From: Glebionis coronaria
Lineage: Eukaryota; Streptophyta; Magnoliopsida; Asterales; Asteraceae
DNA: 64,000 bases
Direction of reading: 5' to 3'
NCBI GenBank assembly: GCA_025667525.1
Contig: CM046877.1
Span: forward strand, 617,844,580 to 617,908,579
Below are positions 20,159 through 31,597 of the stretch, piece after piece (positions within the stretch are counted from its first letter, which is position 1; every line of letters starts with the position of its first letter). The notes below the pieces were generated by a model. That model ran no database searches. It was not told the DNA's origin and saw only the letters and a list, made by a program, of their open reading frames with translations. A program made the position numbers and the translations under genes.

Positions 20159-21048
20159 CTAATCTGAGAAGTTTTTCCCAATTACTACTAGTTGGTCCGG
20201 ATGAGCCGGATTCACTAGCACTTCTTCCGTGAGCGGGAGGTCTGCTTCGTCTTCCCCGGGCTTCTCTTCCTTTTTTTGCTTCACGACTGCCTTGTGCATC
20301 TGTCCTTGGCTGCTTTTTTGTTTGTCCTCGAGCATTCGGCACTCGGCTATGATGGATGCTCTAGGGACCAATGTGGCTATCCCTCTCGGGGTTGGGAATT
20401 TGAACATGGCATGGGCGGTTGATGGGACCGCCCTTAGTGCTCTAATACCGGTGCGGCCTAGATTGACGTTGTAGGGAGACATAGCTTGCACAATGGTGAA
20501 CTTCAAGTTGACCGTTCGTTTCAACTTCCCTTCTCCGAACGAGACAACCAATTCCACCTTTCCTAGTGGCGTCAACTCTTCTCCTGAGAACCCAACTAGG
20601 CTTGCCTGAGATGGCTCTAACCTCCTCTTAATCAAAGGGCACAAATGGTTAAAACAATGCTCGAACATGATTTGGACCGATGCTCCATTATCCACGAGCA
20701 TGCGCCTTATCAAATGTCCTTCTGCTTCAGCTTCTATGATGAGCAGTTCGTCATAGGCGTCATTCCTGTTTAGGGGGGGGGGGGGGGGGAAGCTGATGGG
20801 GGCTTGCATCCAGTCCCGATCTTCCGGGACGGGTTCCTTCCTCTTCTCCCCGGTCTGATACGACCTCACCATCGGATGGGAGTGACATTGTGTCCGACCA
20901 ACCGTGAGTTGTACTCGGAAATGAGGGCTTGAAGGCTAGCCAAGTTTTCTTCGGTCTCATTGTTGGGTGCTTCACGGTTTTCGTTATTGCCCCCCGAGCC
21001 CGAAGCCTCGGTAGGGGTGACTGGTGATTGTTGAGGACCTGCCATCAA
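20159..21048 (-). pseudogene. Tat gag remnant + protease, copy 2
   Basis: The first 60 codons (minus strand from 21048) keep the true gag N-terminal frame, MMAGPQQSPVT then NLASLQALISEYNSRL, and end in TGA near 20866. The gag core is missing. After it come a linker (EDRDWMQAPISFPPPP), a run of 17 G at 20774-20790 and the protease (LVDNGASVQIMFEHCF), closing at TAG 20159-20161. The G run is four longer than in copy 1, which changes the frame. Homopolymers of this length are also prone to sequencing error, so the exact count is uncertain. Confidence 0.85.
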
Positions 21049-21073
21049 ATAATCAAGGTAGTTTGAAGTTTGG

Positions 21074-21091
21074 GTCCCACGGATGGCGCCA
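21074..21091 (-). other. Primer-binding site, Tat copy 2
   Basis: Identical 18-base minus-strand TGGCGCCATCCGTGGGAC, three bases inside LTR C. This is the primer-binding site that belongs to the array's own 5' LTR. Confidence 0.85.
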
Positions 21092-21094
21092 AAA

Positions 21095-21614
21095 TGTTGA
21101 TGCTAAAATCCTCCGGTAGGGCCTACGGGACTAGGAGTCTTCCACGTAAGCTATGAACGGATGAAGCACCTACACACAAGAAGCAACACACGTTAACTCG
21201 CCCCGGGTGTTATCCTAGGACCAAGCTCCGGTGTGAGAATGAGTAATGGTACGAAATGTGGTGCGTGGTGTTATATGATGTTATGTGTGTGTTGTTAGAG
21301 TATTTAATAATGCTTTAGCAATAAATGTCAGGACTATATATAGGGTACTGTTGATACCTTGATGTAGACAGTTCATATCTTGTCTTCTTTCCTAAAACGG
21401 GTATGTGTACTTTATCGCGTCTGACACTGTACCTTTCCTCTTTGAGCATACGCCAAGACCTCTAGTGGGGCCTTGGGTCAGGTGACGTCATCCATGACGT
21501 CATGGTACTATTCTCCGTCTGCAGACATCTGGTCCGGTCATCTATTCCGGTATCATCTCCGGTACGTGACACGTGTCGTGTTCTCCGGTCGACTTCCGGG
21601 ACCACACACGAACA
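21095..21614 (-). repeat. LTR C (5' LTR of the array), 520 bp
   Basis: Outer LTR, TG...CA, with both TGACGTCA palindromes. Sites where C alone differs from A and B lie in its right half (for example A at 21403, and five more in the last 110 bp). As the 5' LTR its transcription would run leftwards through both copies towards the TNL LRR exon; that is inferred from orientation only. Confidence 0.93.
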
Positions 21615-21671
21615 ACATCCGATCAACAAATAAGCTTATTATGCGAAACAAACTATCAACAATTATTTTAC

Positions 21672-22021
21672 CTTTTGATCTCCTTGTTCCCAAAGTTGTA
21701 TCATTCCTTTGCTCCAGTCCATTTCAAGTCCAACAAGATTGTTTGCTTGAAATGTTCTGGGTAAATACAAGAAAGGTTAATTCCAACATTTTAGATATTT
21801 TAAAGAATTTGGAAAGTATTGGGTAGATTCATCCAATTGGCTGGAACCATCAAATTTCGGATAACTGCCAAGATATTCACCATTTCGTTGTTAGATTGAG
21901 AACGAATATAATTCCGCACTTCAAGATATCGAAGCTTCTTCATTTTTCCAAGACCTTTCATAGTAATTCCCGGATTTCCTTTTGACATGTTAAGGTCTAG
22001 ACATCTTGTTGCTTCGGTACC
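21672..22021 (-). pseudogene. TNL resistance gene, exon 3 (NBS-LRR linker/first LRR)
   Basis: Begins after an acceptor (TGATTGCAG) and reads GTEATRCLDLNMSKGN..., the usual start of the exon after NB-ARC in TNLs, then KMKKLRYLEVRNY. Near 21797 the frame breaks (stop after NLPNTFQIL) and resumes in another frame as RTFQANNLVGLEMDWSKG to GDQK. The break contains an extra stretch of about 30 bp. The exon ends at a good donor (AAAG/GTAAAA, GT at 21670-21671). Its partner acceptor lies at 4187-4188, beyond the retroelement array. Confidence 0.85.
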
Positions 22022-22109
22022 CTGCAATCAAAAAACAAAACAGTGTCAATAGTAAGAACAAATGAAAATCTATTATATTTCTACACCTTACAAGTAAACT
22101 AATCATTAC

Positions 22110-23214
22110 CTTGTCATTAACTAATATATCTTCAATCTCCTCATCAATCGATAATCTGCTATGTTGGTTAGGGTCATCAGGGTGCGAACGATTAACAATG
22201 TTCTTTCCCATTTCTTCTATATGATCATGCATGCCCAAGACCAACCCACCAACAGAAGAATTAGTAATAGTTATGAGAGATCTCTGCACAAGAACTTTTA
22301 AACCACTTCTAGCATGAAATCCGCAGCATTCAAGAATTCTGATTACCTCTTTTTTGTAATGGCCTTTGAATATGCATGCAATGTCGAGAAATATTTCCTT
22401 ATAATCATCCTCCAAGCTCATATAGCTTAATTCTAGCTTTTCCAGAGTCTCCTTCAAAGGAATTATTTTTAATCTTTCTATGGCGTCTTCCCACTCATCC
22501 GTATCTTTACCACATAGAAATGAACCTAAGACTTTGATTGTTAAGGGAAGACCCGCAACATACCGCACAACTTTTCCAGATAGCTTTTCGTATCCTTGAA
22601 CTGGATTTTCTGTTCCAAATGCATATCGACTGAAGAGGCAAATTGCTTCTTGTACTGATAAGAGATTAATATCACAAATCAATTTCACTCCGTGAGCCTT
22701 TAACACTTGCTCATCTCTCGTTGTAATGAGAATTGTACTTCCGGGCTTAAACCAACTAGGCCCACTTGCTAACGCCTCAAGTTGGTCTATGTGATCCACA
22801 TCATCTAGTACAAGAAGAATCTTTTTACCCCACATCCTCCTTTACATCATGAGTTTCCCATCATTAACACTATCTAGAGTGACATCTTCTTTCAGCACTT
22901 TTGAAAGGACTTGTTCTTGTAATTTCTTCAAACCCAAAGTTGTGGAAACTTCCCTCATATTCTCAACAAAGCTTTTAGCTTCAAAATCGGAAGATAGATA
23001 ATCAAAAATAGCTATCGCTGTAGTTGTCTTCCCAGACCCTCACATGCCCTTGATTCCTATCATGCAAACTTCATCAATACCAACTTTTAAAGATGAAACA
23101 ACATCCTTTACCCGAGTCTCCATGTCGACTAACTTTTCATTAAAGCCGAAATTGATGGAACCTGACTCCAGTGAAACCTCTTGAACAATTTTTTTGATGA
23201 ATTTAGCTTCGTGC
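22110..23214 (-). pseudogene. TNL resistance gene, exon 2 (NB-ARC)
   Basis: The nucleotide-binding switch of an intracellular immune receptor. In order: acceptor AAACAG, then HEAKFIKKIVQEVS; the P-loop, reading GIKGM-stop-GSGKTT with TGA at 23040-23042 where a Gly codon is expected; a second stop TAA at 22841-22843 just before kinase 2 (KKILLVLDDVDH); RNBS-B (GSTILITTRDEQVL); GLPL (VAGLPLTIKVLGSF); RNBS-D (FLDIACIFKGH); and MHD (GMHDHIEEMGKNIV). It ends at a donor after ILVNDK. Apart from the two nonsense codons the frame is open for about 370 codons, so the loss looks moderately recent. Confidence 0.9.
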
Positions 23215-23329
23215 CTGTTTGTATGTAAAAACAAGATGTGCTTAGCATACACTACATCAAAATTAACAATGTTCTGGATCTATTACATAGAATTATATCT
23301 GTACTATTAGCAACAAACACAAGTAAGAA

Positions 23330-23982
23330 ATTACTCATCAAGAGTGTTCTTCAGCTCCCAACCAGCCAGATCGGATGCTTCTTTCAAAGCGTCTATCCAT
23401 TTCACAACAGCGTCTTTGTTTTTGTTTTCCAAAAGGCATCTCCAAATTCCCCACTTTGTTTTCTGACTTCGGTGAGAATAAAGATTACAATATTGATATT
23501 AGAGTAGAAAAAGGAAAGAGATCTCAAATATATTTTTCCTAAAATTCCCGTTTGGTCCATTTATACCATAATCAAACCTTCCCCTCAATGAATATTCATG
23601 GGTAAGCAGTATGGACATGCATCTTGTGACACTCCATAATCTTAACAAGCTCATCCAAACACCATGATGAAGATGCATAGTTTCTGGAAAAAATAATGAT
23701 GTAAAATTTGGATTCCTCAATGGATTTGAAGAGATCGTCGTTGATCCTTATACCTTTCTGGATTTTCTTATCATCTTTGTAAGTGTAAATGCCTTTGTCT
23801 TTAAGAGCATGATAAAGATGATCCACAAAGTTTTTACGGGTGTCTTCACCCCTGAAACTTGAAAATATTTAAATCTATTTTGAATGAATGAAGTCGAACT
23901 GGACACCATTAACTTTGGTTCAGGAGTTTGAAGAAGACGAATTTTCTTTTTCTGGTGCAGATGAGTTAGAAGAAGATTGCAT
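23330..23982 (-). pseudogene. TNL resistance gene, exon 1 (TIR)
   Basis: TIR domains act as NADases and oligomerise to signal cell death. ATG at 23982 opens a Ser-rich leader (MQSSSNSSAPEKENSSSS) that is soon stopped. The TIR core resumes as FSSFRGEDTRKNF, then GIYTYKDDKKIQKG, YIIIFSRNYASSSWCLDEL (carrying the catalytic Glu motif region) and MECHKM. After HTAYP a stop and about 110 bp of unrelated sequence replace the expected VFYDVEP. Then TEVRKQSGEFGDAF and, after a frameshift, WIDALKEASDLAGWELKN close the domain. It is clearly a pseudogene by at least four lesions. Confidence 0.88.
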
Positions 23983-25939
23983 TGAATATGAGTAGTAACG
24001 GATAAAGACCATTCACAATAGCGTTAGCAGTATCATAATTCCTAATGAAGTTATGGATGAAGGATCCGAGGAGAAGGCAATATATATTGCTGAAGGACAT
24101 TCCTAAAAACTGATAGCAAAGAAAAGCGAATAAACTAGTGTAATAGGAAAGAAAACCAAAAGCCGGAAATTAACGCCGACGCGTGGAAGTGCGTGACAGG
24201 TCCAGTTGCTTCCTGGTTAGTTGTAGTTTGAACGGGATGGGGTGGTGCATCTAATAGTGGTGTTATATTGTTTTTTACGGGAGAATTAGAGATGTGACGC
24301 TGATTGTGTGTTTTGAGAAATATACCTCCTAAAAGTGAATATAATAAGTCAAACATTTGATTTTACACCGAGAATTCTTCGTTGCACGAAATTTCCTAAT
24401 CTTTACAATTAAAAAACATTGTTATAACTCTCATAGCCACAGTCAAGTCAATATTTTATAATGACAATAGAAATATAATGAAACTCCTAGATGAACATAT
24501 GTGACGATAGAAGAAATATCTTAGCGTAGATAGCTAAATTAGTAAGTAGTATATCTCAAGCTCAGAAAGAAAAAGAGAAAAATTAGATCCTATGTTAATA
24601 CGAACATAAACATCATTCTTTAGACATCATTTATAAACCAATAAAGAAACAATCGTGTTTCACTATGGCGAGTACAATAAGAATTGGAGCAAAATATAAA
24701 ACTTAAAGGGCTTAAAGATGTTTTTTTTAGTTTTAGAAAAGAACAAAAAGTCTATTAAGCAACTTTGCAAGTTGGCAAATGTTGACAATAATAATGTTTT
24801 CTTGTGTTGTTAAAAAATATCTACATCGTAGACTAATTGCAAGTTGGCAAATAGTAACAACGAAGACTTTAGCCCGCGCTATGGGGGTGATAGTCGTGTT
24901 TATTAGACACATGAAAAGATGTTTAACGTAGATATGTGATGCATTACTCTTCAAAGATAGAAACCACGTAAAATGTTACGTATGTACCACATAAAACATA
25001 CTAAAAATATACAAACCGTAAGACTATAGCACACGACCTATCAAACACGAAAATATATAGATTTATATAACGTGAGGTATATGAAGACGAGATGAAGATG
25101 ATATACAAAAAATAAAGAACTTTAAAAATCTTTTTAGCAGCACCAAACACACCTTAAAACTTGAGCCAAAATCTTTATAAAACTGTAATTTTAACATAAT
25201 TGCGGATGACTTACACTTTGTTCTCGAGTTTTTTAAATTAAAGAAAAGAAAAAAAGAGTTAAAGATGGACAGAAAAGAAGAAAAGGTGAACGGAATTTAT
25301 TGTTTTATAGCCTGTTCCCGAGTTAGGAGAGAAAAGAAGTGATGAATGGTGATTTTACATTTATACCCTTAATTATACATGAAAATTATGTTATTAATAA
25401 GGTTATATAAGTAATTATATTTTTTGAAAGTTTCATAATATAAATTCTCTCAAAATCATCCCATTTTTGGAAAGAAAGTTTTGAAAGAAAGTTTAGGCAA
25501 AATTATTCTCCTCTTCTTTTCTCTTCTCTCATAAAAAAACTCTAAAACATAAATTAATTTTGTTTTCTTCTCACTTCTTTTCTCTTCTTTCAAAAATAGA
25601 GCTCGAACGCAGTGTTAAAGAAAACATTAAACTGCAGTTTTATGCAAATCTAAACACCCCTGGAAAAGATCCAAATTCACCTTTAAACTAATGTTTGGGG
25701 CCAACCTCGAAACCTCTTAAAATTAGTGGATGACATTGATGCGTAAGAAAGTGTAAAGAGTAATGAACTATATATCTTACATTAGTATCTCAAGGGTGGC
25801 TTGGTTCATGGCTGCTATATATGAAACCAACAATAAAAAGGATAAATGGTGGCATCGATGGACCGGAGGCATCGAAGCGATGACGGAAGGCTTTATGTGT
25901 GAGGTGGAATATAGAGAATTTTGAGAATGTGGTTATAAG
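23983..25939. other. Intergenic, no gene seen
   Basis: AT-rich sequence upstream of the TNL. No convincing ORF. A pyrimidine/purine-rich stretch at about 25240-25610 has roughly mirrored ends (AAAGAAAAGAAAAAAAG against CTTCTTTTCTCTTCTTTC) and may be a degenerate inverted-repeat element. Otherwise I see nothing. Confidence 0.4.
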
Positions 25940-26300
25940 TAATGTTTTGAAACTCAGTTTTCAAATCGACCCGATCGAATCACCGGGTCCGGGTCAACCC
26001 AGGTCAACTCGGGTTAACCTGGTTTTAAAAAAAAGATAATTTTTTTTACTTTTTTTAATAATTAACAAAAATTATATATAGAAACCATAAAAAGTCCTGT
26101 ATATTGAAGATATAAATTGTTTACCAAATAATATAATATGTAAAAATAGAATTTCGTCGCAAATACGTAAAATTTACATTTAAAAAAAAAAAACTGAAAA
26201 AATCAAACCCGGCATGTCAAACCGGGTTTCGAAAATGTGAAACCCGGGTCAATATGACCATTTTTTTGCCGAAACTGGGTCAACCTTTTAAAATTTTTGA
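25940..26300 (+). repeat. CCGGGT-rich dispersed repeat, copy 1
   Basis: Contains AATCACCGGGTCCGGGTCAA near 25978 and AAACCGGGTTTCGAAAATGTG near 26218, around an AT-rich centre including ATTTCGTCGCAAATACGTAAA. Related sequence occurs at 56820-57040 (and its duplicate at 63719-63939), with the same GTCGTAAATACGTAAAAT and CGGGTTTCGAAAATGTGGA words. The left part recurs inverted at 59960-60066. It is non-coding and probably an old non-autonomous transposon family. Confidence 0.6.
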
Positions 26301-26399
26301 TTAATATACGTCAACAGAATTTGTTTATGCATATTTAAAAGAATTGTCCACGTCAATGTACGAAAATTTTCAAATAATTTACAAAGTATGAAAACATGT

Positions 26400-26690
26400 A
26401 AAATATTAAGCAAACCGAAGACCGATTCGGTCTAGTTCTCGATCCGGGGTTTTAGACTATTTCGGTTCTCGATCCGGTCCAATCCGATCCGATTCGGTTC
26501 TATCAAAACTTCGTCGATTATACTTAATAGGATTTAACCAGACTGAAGACCGATTCAGACCGAACCGACCTTGACCAAACCGAACCATTTCGATCCGATC
26601 TGAGTCCAAGATTATGAACCATTTCGATTCTCGATCCAATTCGAATTTAATCGATCCAGTCTTATCCGGACATGATGGTCGCCCTACAGT
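26400..26690. repeat. Degenerate CCGATTCGG/GGTTCGG repeats
   Basis: Short degenerate words (CCGATTCGG, GATCCGGTCC, TTCGGTTCT, CCGAACCG) recur many times over about 290 bp. ORFs on both strands are by-products of this. This composition is common in plant intergenic repeats; no gene is supported. Confidence 0.5.
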
Positions 26691-27083
26691 CCACGTGTCT
26701 GGTGTGAGACCACTTGTACGTGAGTATCCAATGTTTTCTAGTGAATCCTGGCCATCCAAACATCGTGATAATTTACCACACCAAACACACAAACCACATT
26801 AACCTAGCTACTGTTTCTCACAAACATGAAAAAGTTTCTCACAAATATTATATTATCTCGGTTTTAAACAAATTGAAGCTTAAAAAAATCATTCTACGGA
26901 CGGAACATGTTTTAACACTTATGCAATGATTAAAAAGTGTTCAAATAAGCTGTTTTTGAGGGTTTTGGGATTTTTTTTATCTGCTTTTTGTTTCGTCTTA
27001 TATGTGTCCATTGGTGGTTAATATGCCAGGGTTATTTGATTTAGGCTTATATTTTGTAGGTTATTTCGAAACTTGTGGGCTTA

Positions 27084-27436
27084 GGGGTTGTTTGGTTTAG
27101 CTTATATAACGTAAGCCCATCGCGGCTTATATAACATAAGGTTCAATTTTGTGGCTTATTGACTTATATAAATTTATTATGAAATAATAAACTTATATAA
27201 GCCCGTAAGTCTCCAAATAAGCTTAAAAAGTTGAGCTTTATAATATAATCCAAAATATGGCTTATTTTCGGCTTATATAACATAAGCTCCATTTTGAGAC
27301 TTGGGGTTTATATATGTTTATTATGATATAATAAACTTATATAAGCCCATAAGTCTCCAAATAAGCCACAAAATTATGGCTTATGTTATATAAGCGGAAA
27401 TGGGCTTACGTTATACAAGCCAAACCAAATACACCC
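27084..27436 (+). mobile_element. Tourist-like (PIF/Harbinger) MITE, 353 bp
   Basis: Flanked by TTA on both sides (27081-27083 and 27437-27439). Terminal inverted repeats of about 36 bp begin GGGGTTGTTTGGTTTAGC on the left and, read inward from the right, GGGTGTATTTGGTTTGGC; both run into AACGTAAGCCCA. The interior repeats ATAAGCC/GGCTTAT words. It sits in the intron upstream of gene X exon A. Related TTATATAAGCC sequence occurs in blocks 2 and 3. Confidence 0.85.
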
Positions 27437-27981
27437 TTATATAAGTATATAAGCCCATATAAGTTTCAAAATAAGCGAAAAATTTGAGGCAGAAATAAAA
27501 TAAACTCATAAGGCCATCTCCCAAACACCTCTTAAAACAGCAAACGACTACTAAGCTGCTCAAACATACCCTCTGCTGCTATAAACACTATCAAATACGT
27601 CACACTACTAACTTTCATCACCCAAGCGTCTTAGGATATACAAACACAGAAACCATAATTTCCACTTACACTTAACCCAAACACTACTTTCCCCTTCATC
27701 ACCTTCTACTACTTTTTTTACTTGATTGAATACGCATATATGTATGACCGACTCACTTAGCATCATATTTGATAAAAAAACACATTGTTAGCTTTTTAAT
27801 ACAAAATTTATTTTATAACCTCTTAACGCTACCTGTTTAAGGGCTTATATCTTGTTGCAGCATGCACAGGGCCTCCAAATATTACTCGTACTCACTAATG
27901 CAACTTTTCAAACATATTACGAGAATATAATTATCTTATCCTAACAAACGTTGTTCTTATGAATTCTTCATTAAATCACAG

Positions 27982-30498
27982 GTATAAGTATGCTCTCGTT
28001 CATTCTCAACTTCTGGTCGATATATTCAATCACTCCATCGTCCATATGCATGGGATCCAGATGAAACTCCAGTACTGGACGGCTATTGCTCATGTTTCAG
28101 ATCCAGCATATCATGGAGTTAAGTTCAAGAACAAAGAGGCGGAACCTCAAATTGCAGATACAGATGCACAGGGTCTTCGTGTGACGTCTAACCCCCCTTC
28201 AAAGACTGTTGCACGGACCTCACCCAAAACGCTGTCCAGTATAGATGTCCTTATGCGTGTTAGATTGTACCTCAGCAGCTTTATATCCGAGGTCAGTAAC
28301 TCTTACGGATATCATATTTCGTTTATAAGCACTGGTCTATGATCTACAGTTGATGGTTTAGTTTCCTTCTAATATTATGACGGATGTACATGTCACGGAA
28401 TTGGTTCTGACAATGGATTACGGCTTAGTTTTAAAAGGAAAGCTTCTTTGTCAATACGTAACATTTTTGTACCATGTTACTCTGTGCCTAGGAGTGATTC
28501 TGTGCCTAGGAGTGATGTTAATTTGTAGTTACAGTGCTAGTCTATGTCTTTCTGCCTTGAGCTGTATGCAATTTTGGACAGATGTAGCGCCTAGTAGTTG
28601 AGAGTTGTTAGTTTGTGATATCAAATTTTTGTTCAGGCATCTTATGTTTGTTATGCATACAATTTTGAAACAGAACCATCCTATGACTGATCTGGATCAG
28701 GACACTGCCTTGTGTATGAGGCTGTGCAGAGTCTTGTTCTCATTCCTTTGTATAACCACCTTGTGTCCATTGTCCTCAATTTACAAATTCATAGCAAATG
28801 CTCGAGGATCTATGTTTATGAAGAACAGTAGCTTCTAGTGGAGTTATTCTGATTTACAGTTTTCGAAACCATGTTTGTTTGTCAATATGTAGTGTATACA
28901 AATGTCTTATAATAAAATCAATTAACATGTACATTTTCAATTTTATTTCTACTTTTTTAGTGTGCAAGTTACTGATGAATTATTAATCCTTCACAGCTTA
29001 ATCACTTGAAAGATGGACTTTTCAATAAGTCGATGGAGAGGGAGGCAAAACTGACTGAAATGAAAGAAGTGAGATTAACGGATCAATGGCTAAGCAGGTT
29101 AGTCCAAGAGTTGCCATTTTTAAGTGGGTGGGCAGTATTAAATGTTAACTTTTATAAAACATTTTTGCAGAATGTTGCGGGATTATGTCGAGCCGACTAC
29201 GTCATATACAAATCAACCAACCAAGGAAATCCTTCAACTGATAGACGAAAGGTTTGAGTACTTTCCCCTTTGGTACTATTTGATAACGCCCCTAGTAATC
29301 ATACAATGTCCTTTATGTGGGGTGTATATAATCACTTAATTCAATGTGTTTGTTTGATTATGAAAGAACAAATTCAGTCAATGGGCTATTTTGGACCATC
29401 AACTGTTTCTTTTACATTTGAACGTCAATCTTGTCAACCTTGAGTCTGCTTTTTGTAACCCGAGTTCAAGCGTTAATCTATCATCTTTTCAATACTTTTT
29501 ACATGGTCAAATTCAGTTTGTAGATAAGGATTGTACTTAATTGATTGTCGATTGCACTATATTTTCGGATTTAATATAAACACAATAGGCAGAAAAAGAA
29601 CGGTAAAATCATCACTCTATTATTGTAAATAATTTGGGCATGATAGTATATGAAATTCCCTTAAAAAGATGTTACTTGATTTTGTTCTCGGTCTAAATAC
29701 AGTGTATGTGAAGGAAAAATAGATTTGAAGCTTGGTTAAACGTGGTATTTCATGGGTCTTATGGTGAAAATAATTTCCCAAAGTCTCAGTTTTTTTTTAT
29801 CTTTACTACTACGAATACCAATTTTAAATGTCATGACGCATTAGTGGTAGCTTATCTTGCCTAGTCCCTGCTCATTTTACATTTCTTGTTTCTCAGTCAT
29901 AATGTGAGGCAGATCAGCAAGGAAGCAAGGAGGCGTTCATTAAATCAGATTGAGTTGAGGCTTAAAGAGTTGCAACACATGGTATAGTTTACTTTTACAT
30001 ATGAATATACCTAGTGAGTTATGAGTAATGCCAAGATAATCACTGAAAACAACTACAATAATGCTCTCATCCTAAGTTTAGGCCATGTAAATAACACCTT
30101 ATATAGTTGGAATATTCGTGTGTAATGTTTTTCATAATGTATCAGCTTCAAGTAGAAATTGCTTTATGTAGGTTGGTCATTAGGAATATTGGCGTGGATT
30201 GCTATAGTACACATTGGATTAGTTGTGCAAAGCGATAGAGAGCCTAACAAAAGCAAGTCACAAATGGGAGAGGTAATTCAATATTATTTTATGTCAAATT
30301 ATTATTTTTTTTTATTTTCTCCGTGTTTGTCCTAATAAAATGGCTTTGACCTGAACGTATTTAGCGCAACACCCTGGATTAATCGAGTCAACCCAAATAA
30401 GTTTGCTAATCCTAATTGTTATCTTTTTTGTTTATAGTGTGGAAGACAAGATTACCAATTTGGGAAATAAGATGGGCGATGAACCAGATGTGATGTGA
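27982..30498 (+). pseudogene. Gene X copy 1, unknown family, 5' truncated
   Basis: I do not recognise this gene. Six candidate exons have good GT/AG borders: A 27982-28291, B 28997-29097, C 29171-29251, D 29897-29981, E 30172-30272 and F 30438-30498. A to D join in one frame: RYKYALVHSQLLVDIFNH..., then IDVLMRVRLYLSSFISE, LNHLKDGLFNKSME, LSR/MLRDYVEPTTS and a charged helix, RRRSLNQIELRLKELQHM. F reads VEDKITNLGNKMGDEPDVM and stops. Exon E has a small deletion compared with copy 3 that disturbs the frame. The first exon seen in copy 2 (MLMKVGRIVDVF...) is missing. It reads mostly as a helical, charged protein. It is followed tail-to-tail by gene Y. Confidence 0.5.
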
Positions 30499-31597
30499 TA
30501 CTCGATTAAAAGCAAATTGTGCATGCCAATATCCGGTCAATCTCTAATTTTCCGGCTTTTTTTAGACTTGTGGGCTTATATGTTGATTATTAATGATAAA
30601 TTCATATAAGGCCACGAGTCTCAAAATAAGCTAGAAAATTAGGTCTTATAATATATAAGCCGAATTCAAATAACTAATGTTTTGTGTAGCATAAAATGTA
30701 ATGTAAATGTAGTAATGTTGTGTTCGACTTATCCTTAATATGTAGTATAATGTTTTGTGTACCATTATTCAATAAATAAACGTAAAAACTGTAGGATCCA
30801 AATATTGTCTTATTATTAAGTGATGAAGATTAAGTAATAAGTATTGTATTATAAGGTTCTAACCGACTGGTGCGCATCTTGTCCTCTTAGCATGCTACCT
30901 TAACTGTTACATTCGAATATATAGGTATGACCACGAAAATTCACTCGTTTAAGCGATTACGTCCATCGAAAACCAGGAAGTTTATGTAACTATTAGCTAA
31001 GGAACAAGGCCGGTACTTGAAATATATGGCATAGGCCCATCGAAATCCATGAGTAGTGATAAACACGCTTCATGTATGAAAGGAACACACGATTGGATTC
31101 AAACCAAAATGTTCATTCGATCATCACAAGACAACTCATGCAACCACAACATATGATAGAAGAGATCGAGCACTCAAAGTTTCCCTCATACCAAACGAAG
31201 AAAGTTTTACGCTGAAATAATATTCCATCAAGTAGAAAAACACGAGAAGAGATTATAAATCAGTGTTAAAATTAAAACCAACAAGATCTGGTTACCAAGT
31301 GAAATGGTGTTGTCCTTTTGGCCTTTTGATATTGAAATTGCAAAACGACATCTATATAAAAAGTCTAGCAAGCTCATGTCAAAACGAACAATCTTAGACG
31401 ACGTCTAATCAAGATGAGTCTAGTTATGGCATGATGTGTTGACCCGACACTCTTTTGGTTAGAAAGAAAGAAAAAAGGTAACTGTCTGAGAAGTAAATCA
31501 AGTAACACCATGATTAAAAGGGAGGAGGACAACTTTTGTCCTTTTTACCTTTTGACTTAAAAACTTTTTTTTAACAGTAAAGGCATTGTGAATTTAC

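Larger units (their letters stand above)
4258..21614 (-). mobile_element. Tandem Ty3/gypsy Tat-lineage array: LTR-int-LTR-int-LTR
   Basis: Three direct LTRs (A 4258-4777, B 12644-13139, C 21095-21614) flank two near-identical internal regions of 7866 and 7955 bp. Pol genes run on the minus strand, so C is the 5' LTR and A the 3' LTR. The order PR-RT-RH-aRH-INT, a second archaeal-type RNase H, a plus-strand antisense ORF and tandem repeats before the 3' LTR place it in the Tat group (Retand/Grande-like). LTRs begin TGTTGATGC and end CACGAACA on the plus strand. The outer flanks ACAAC (4253-4257) and ACATC (21615-21619) look like a 5-bp target-site duplication with one change. The array lies in a TNL intron, in the same orientation as the TNL. 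Both copies lack the gag core and share in-frame stops, so neither is autonomous. Confidence 0.93.

Noticed and set aside
26457..26802. ORFs on both strands in the CCGATTCGG region
   Set aside because: They follow from a degenerate short repeat that leaves several frames open.
28377..28838. ORFs between X exons A and B, conserved in block 2 (38225-38669)
   Set aside because: Conservation is explained by recent duplication. They lie in an intron, and their frames carry indels not in multiples of three.
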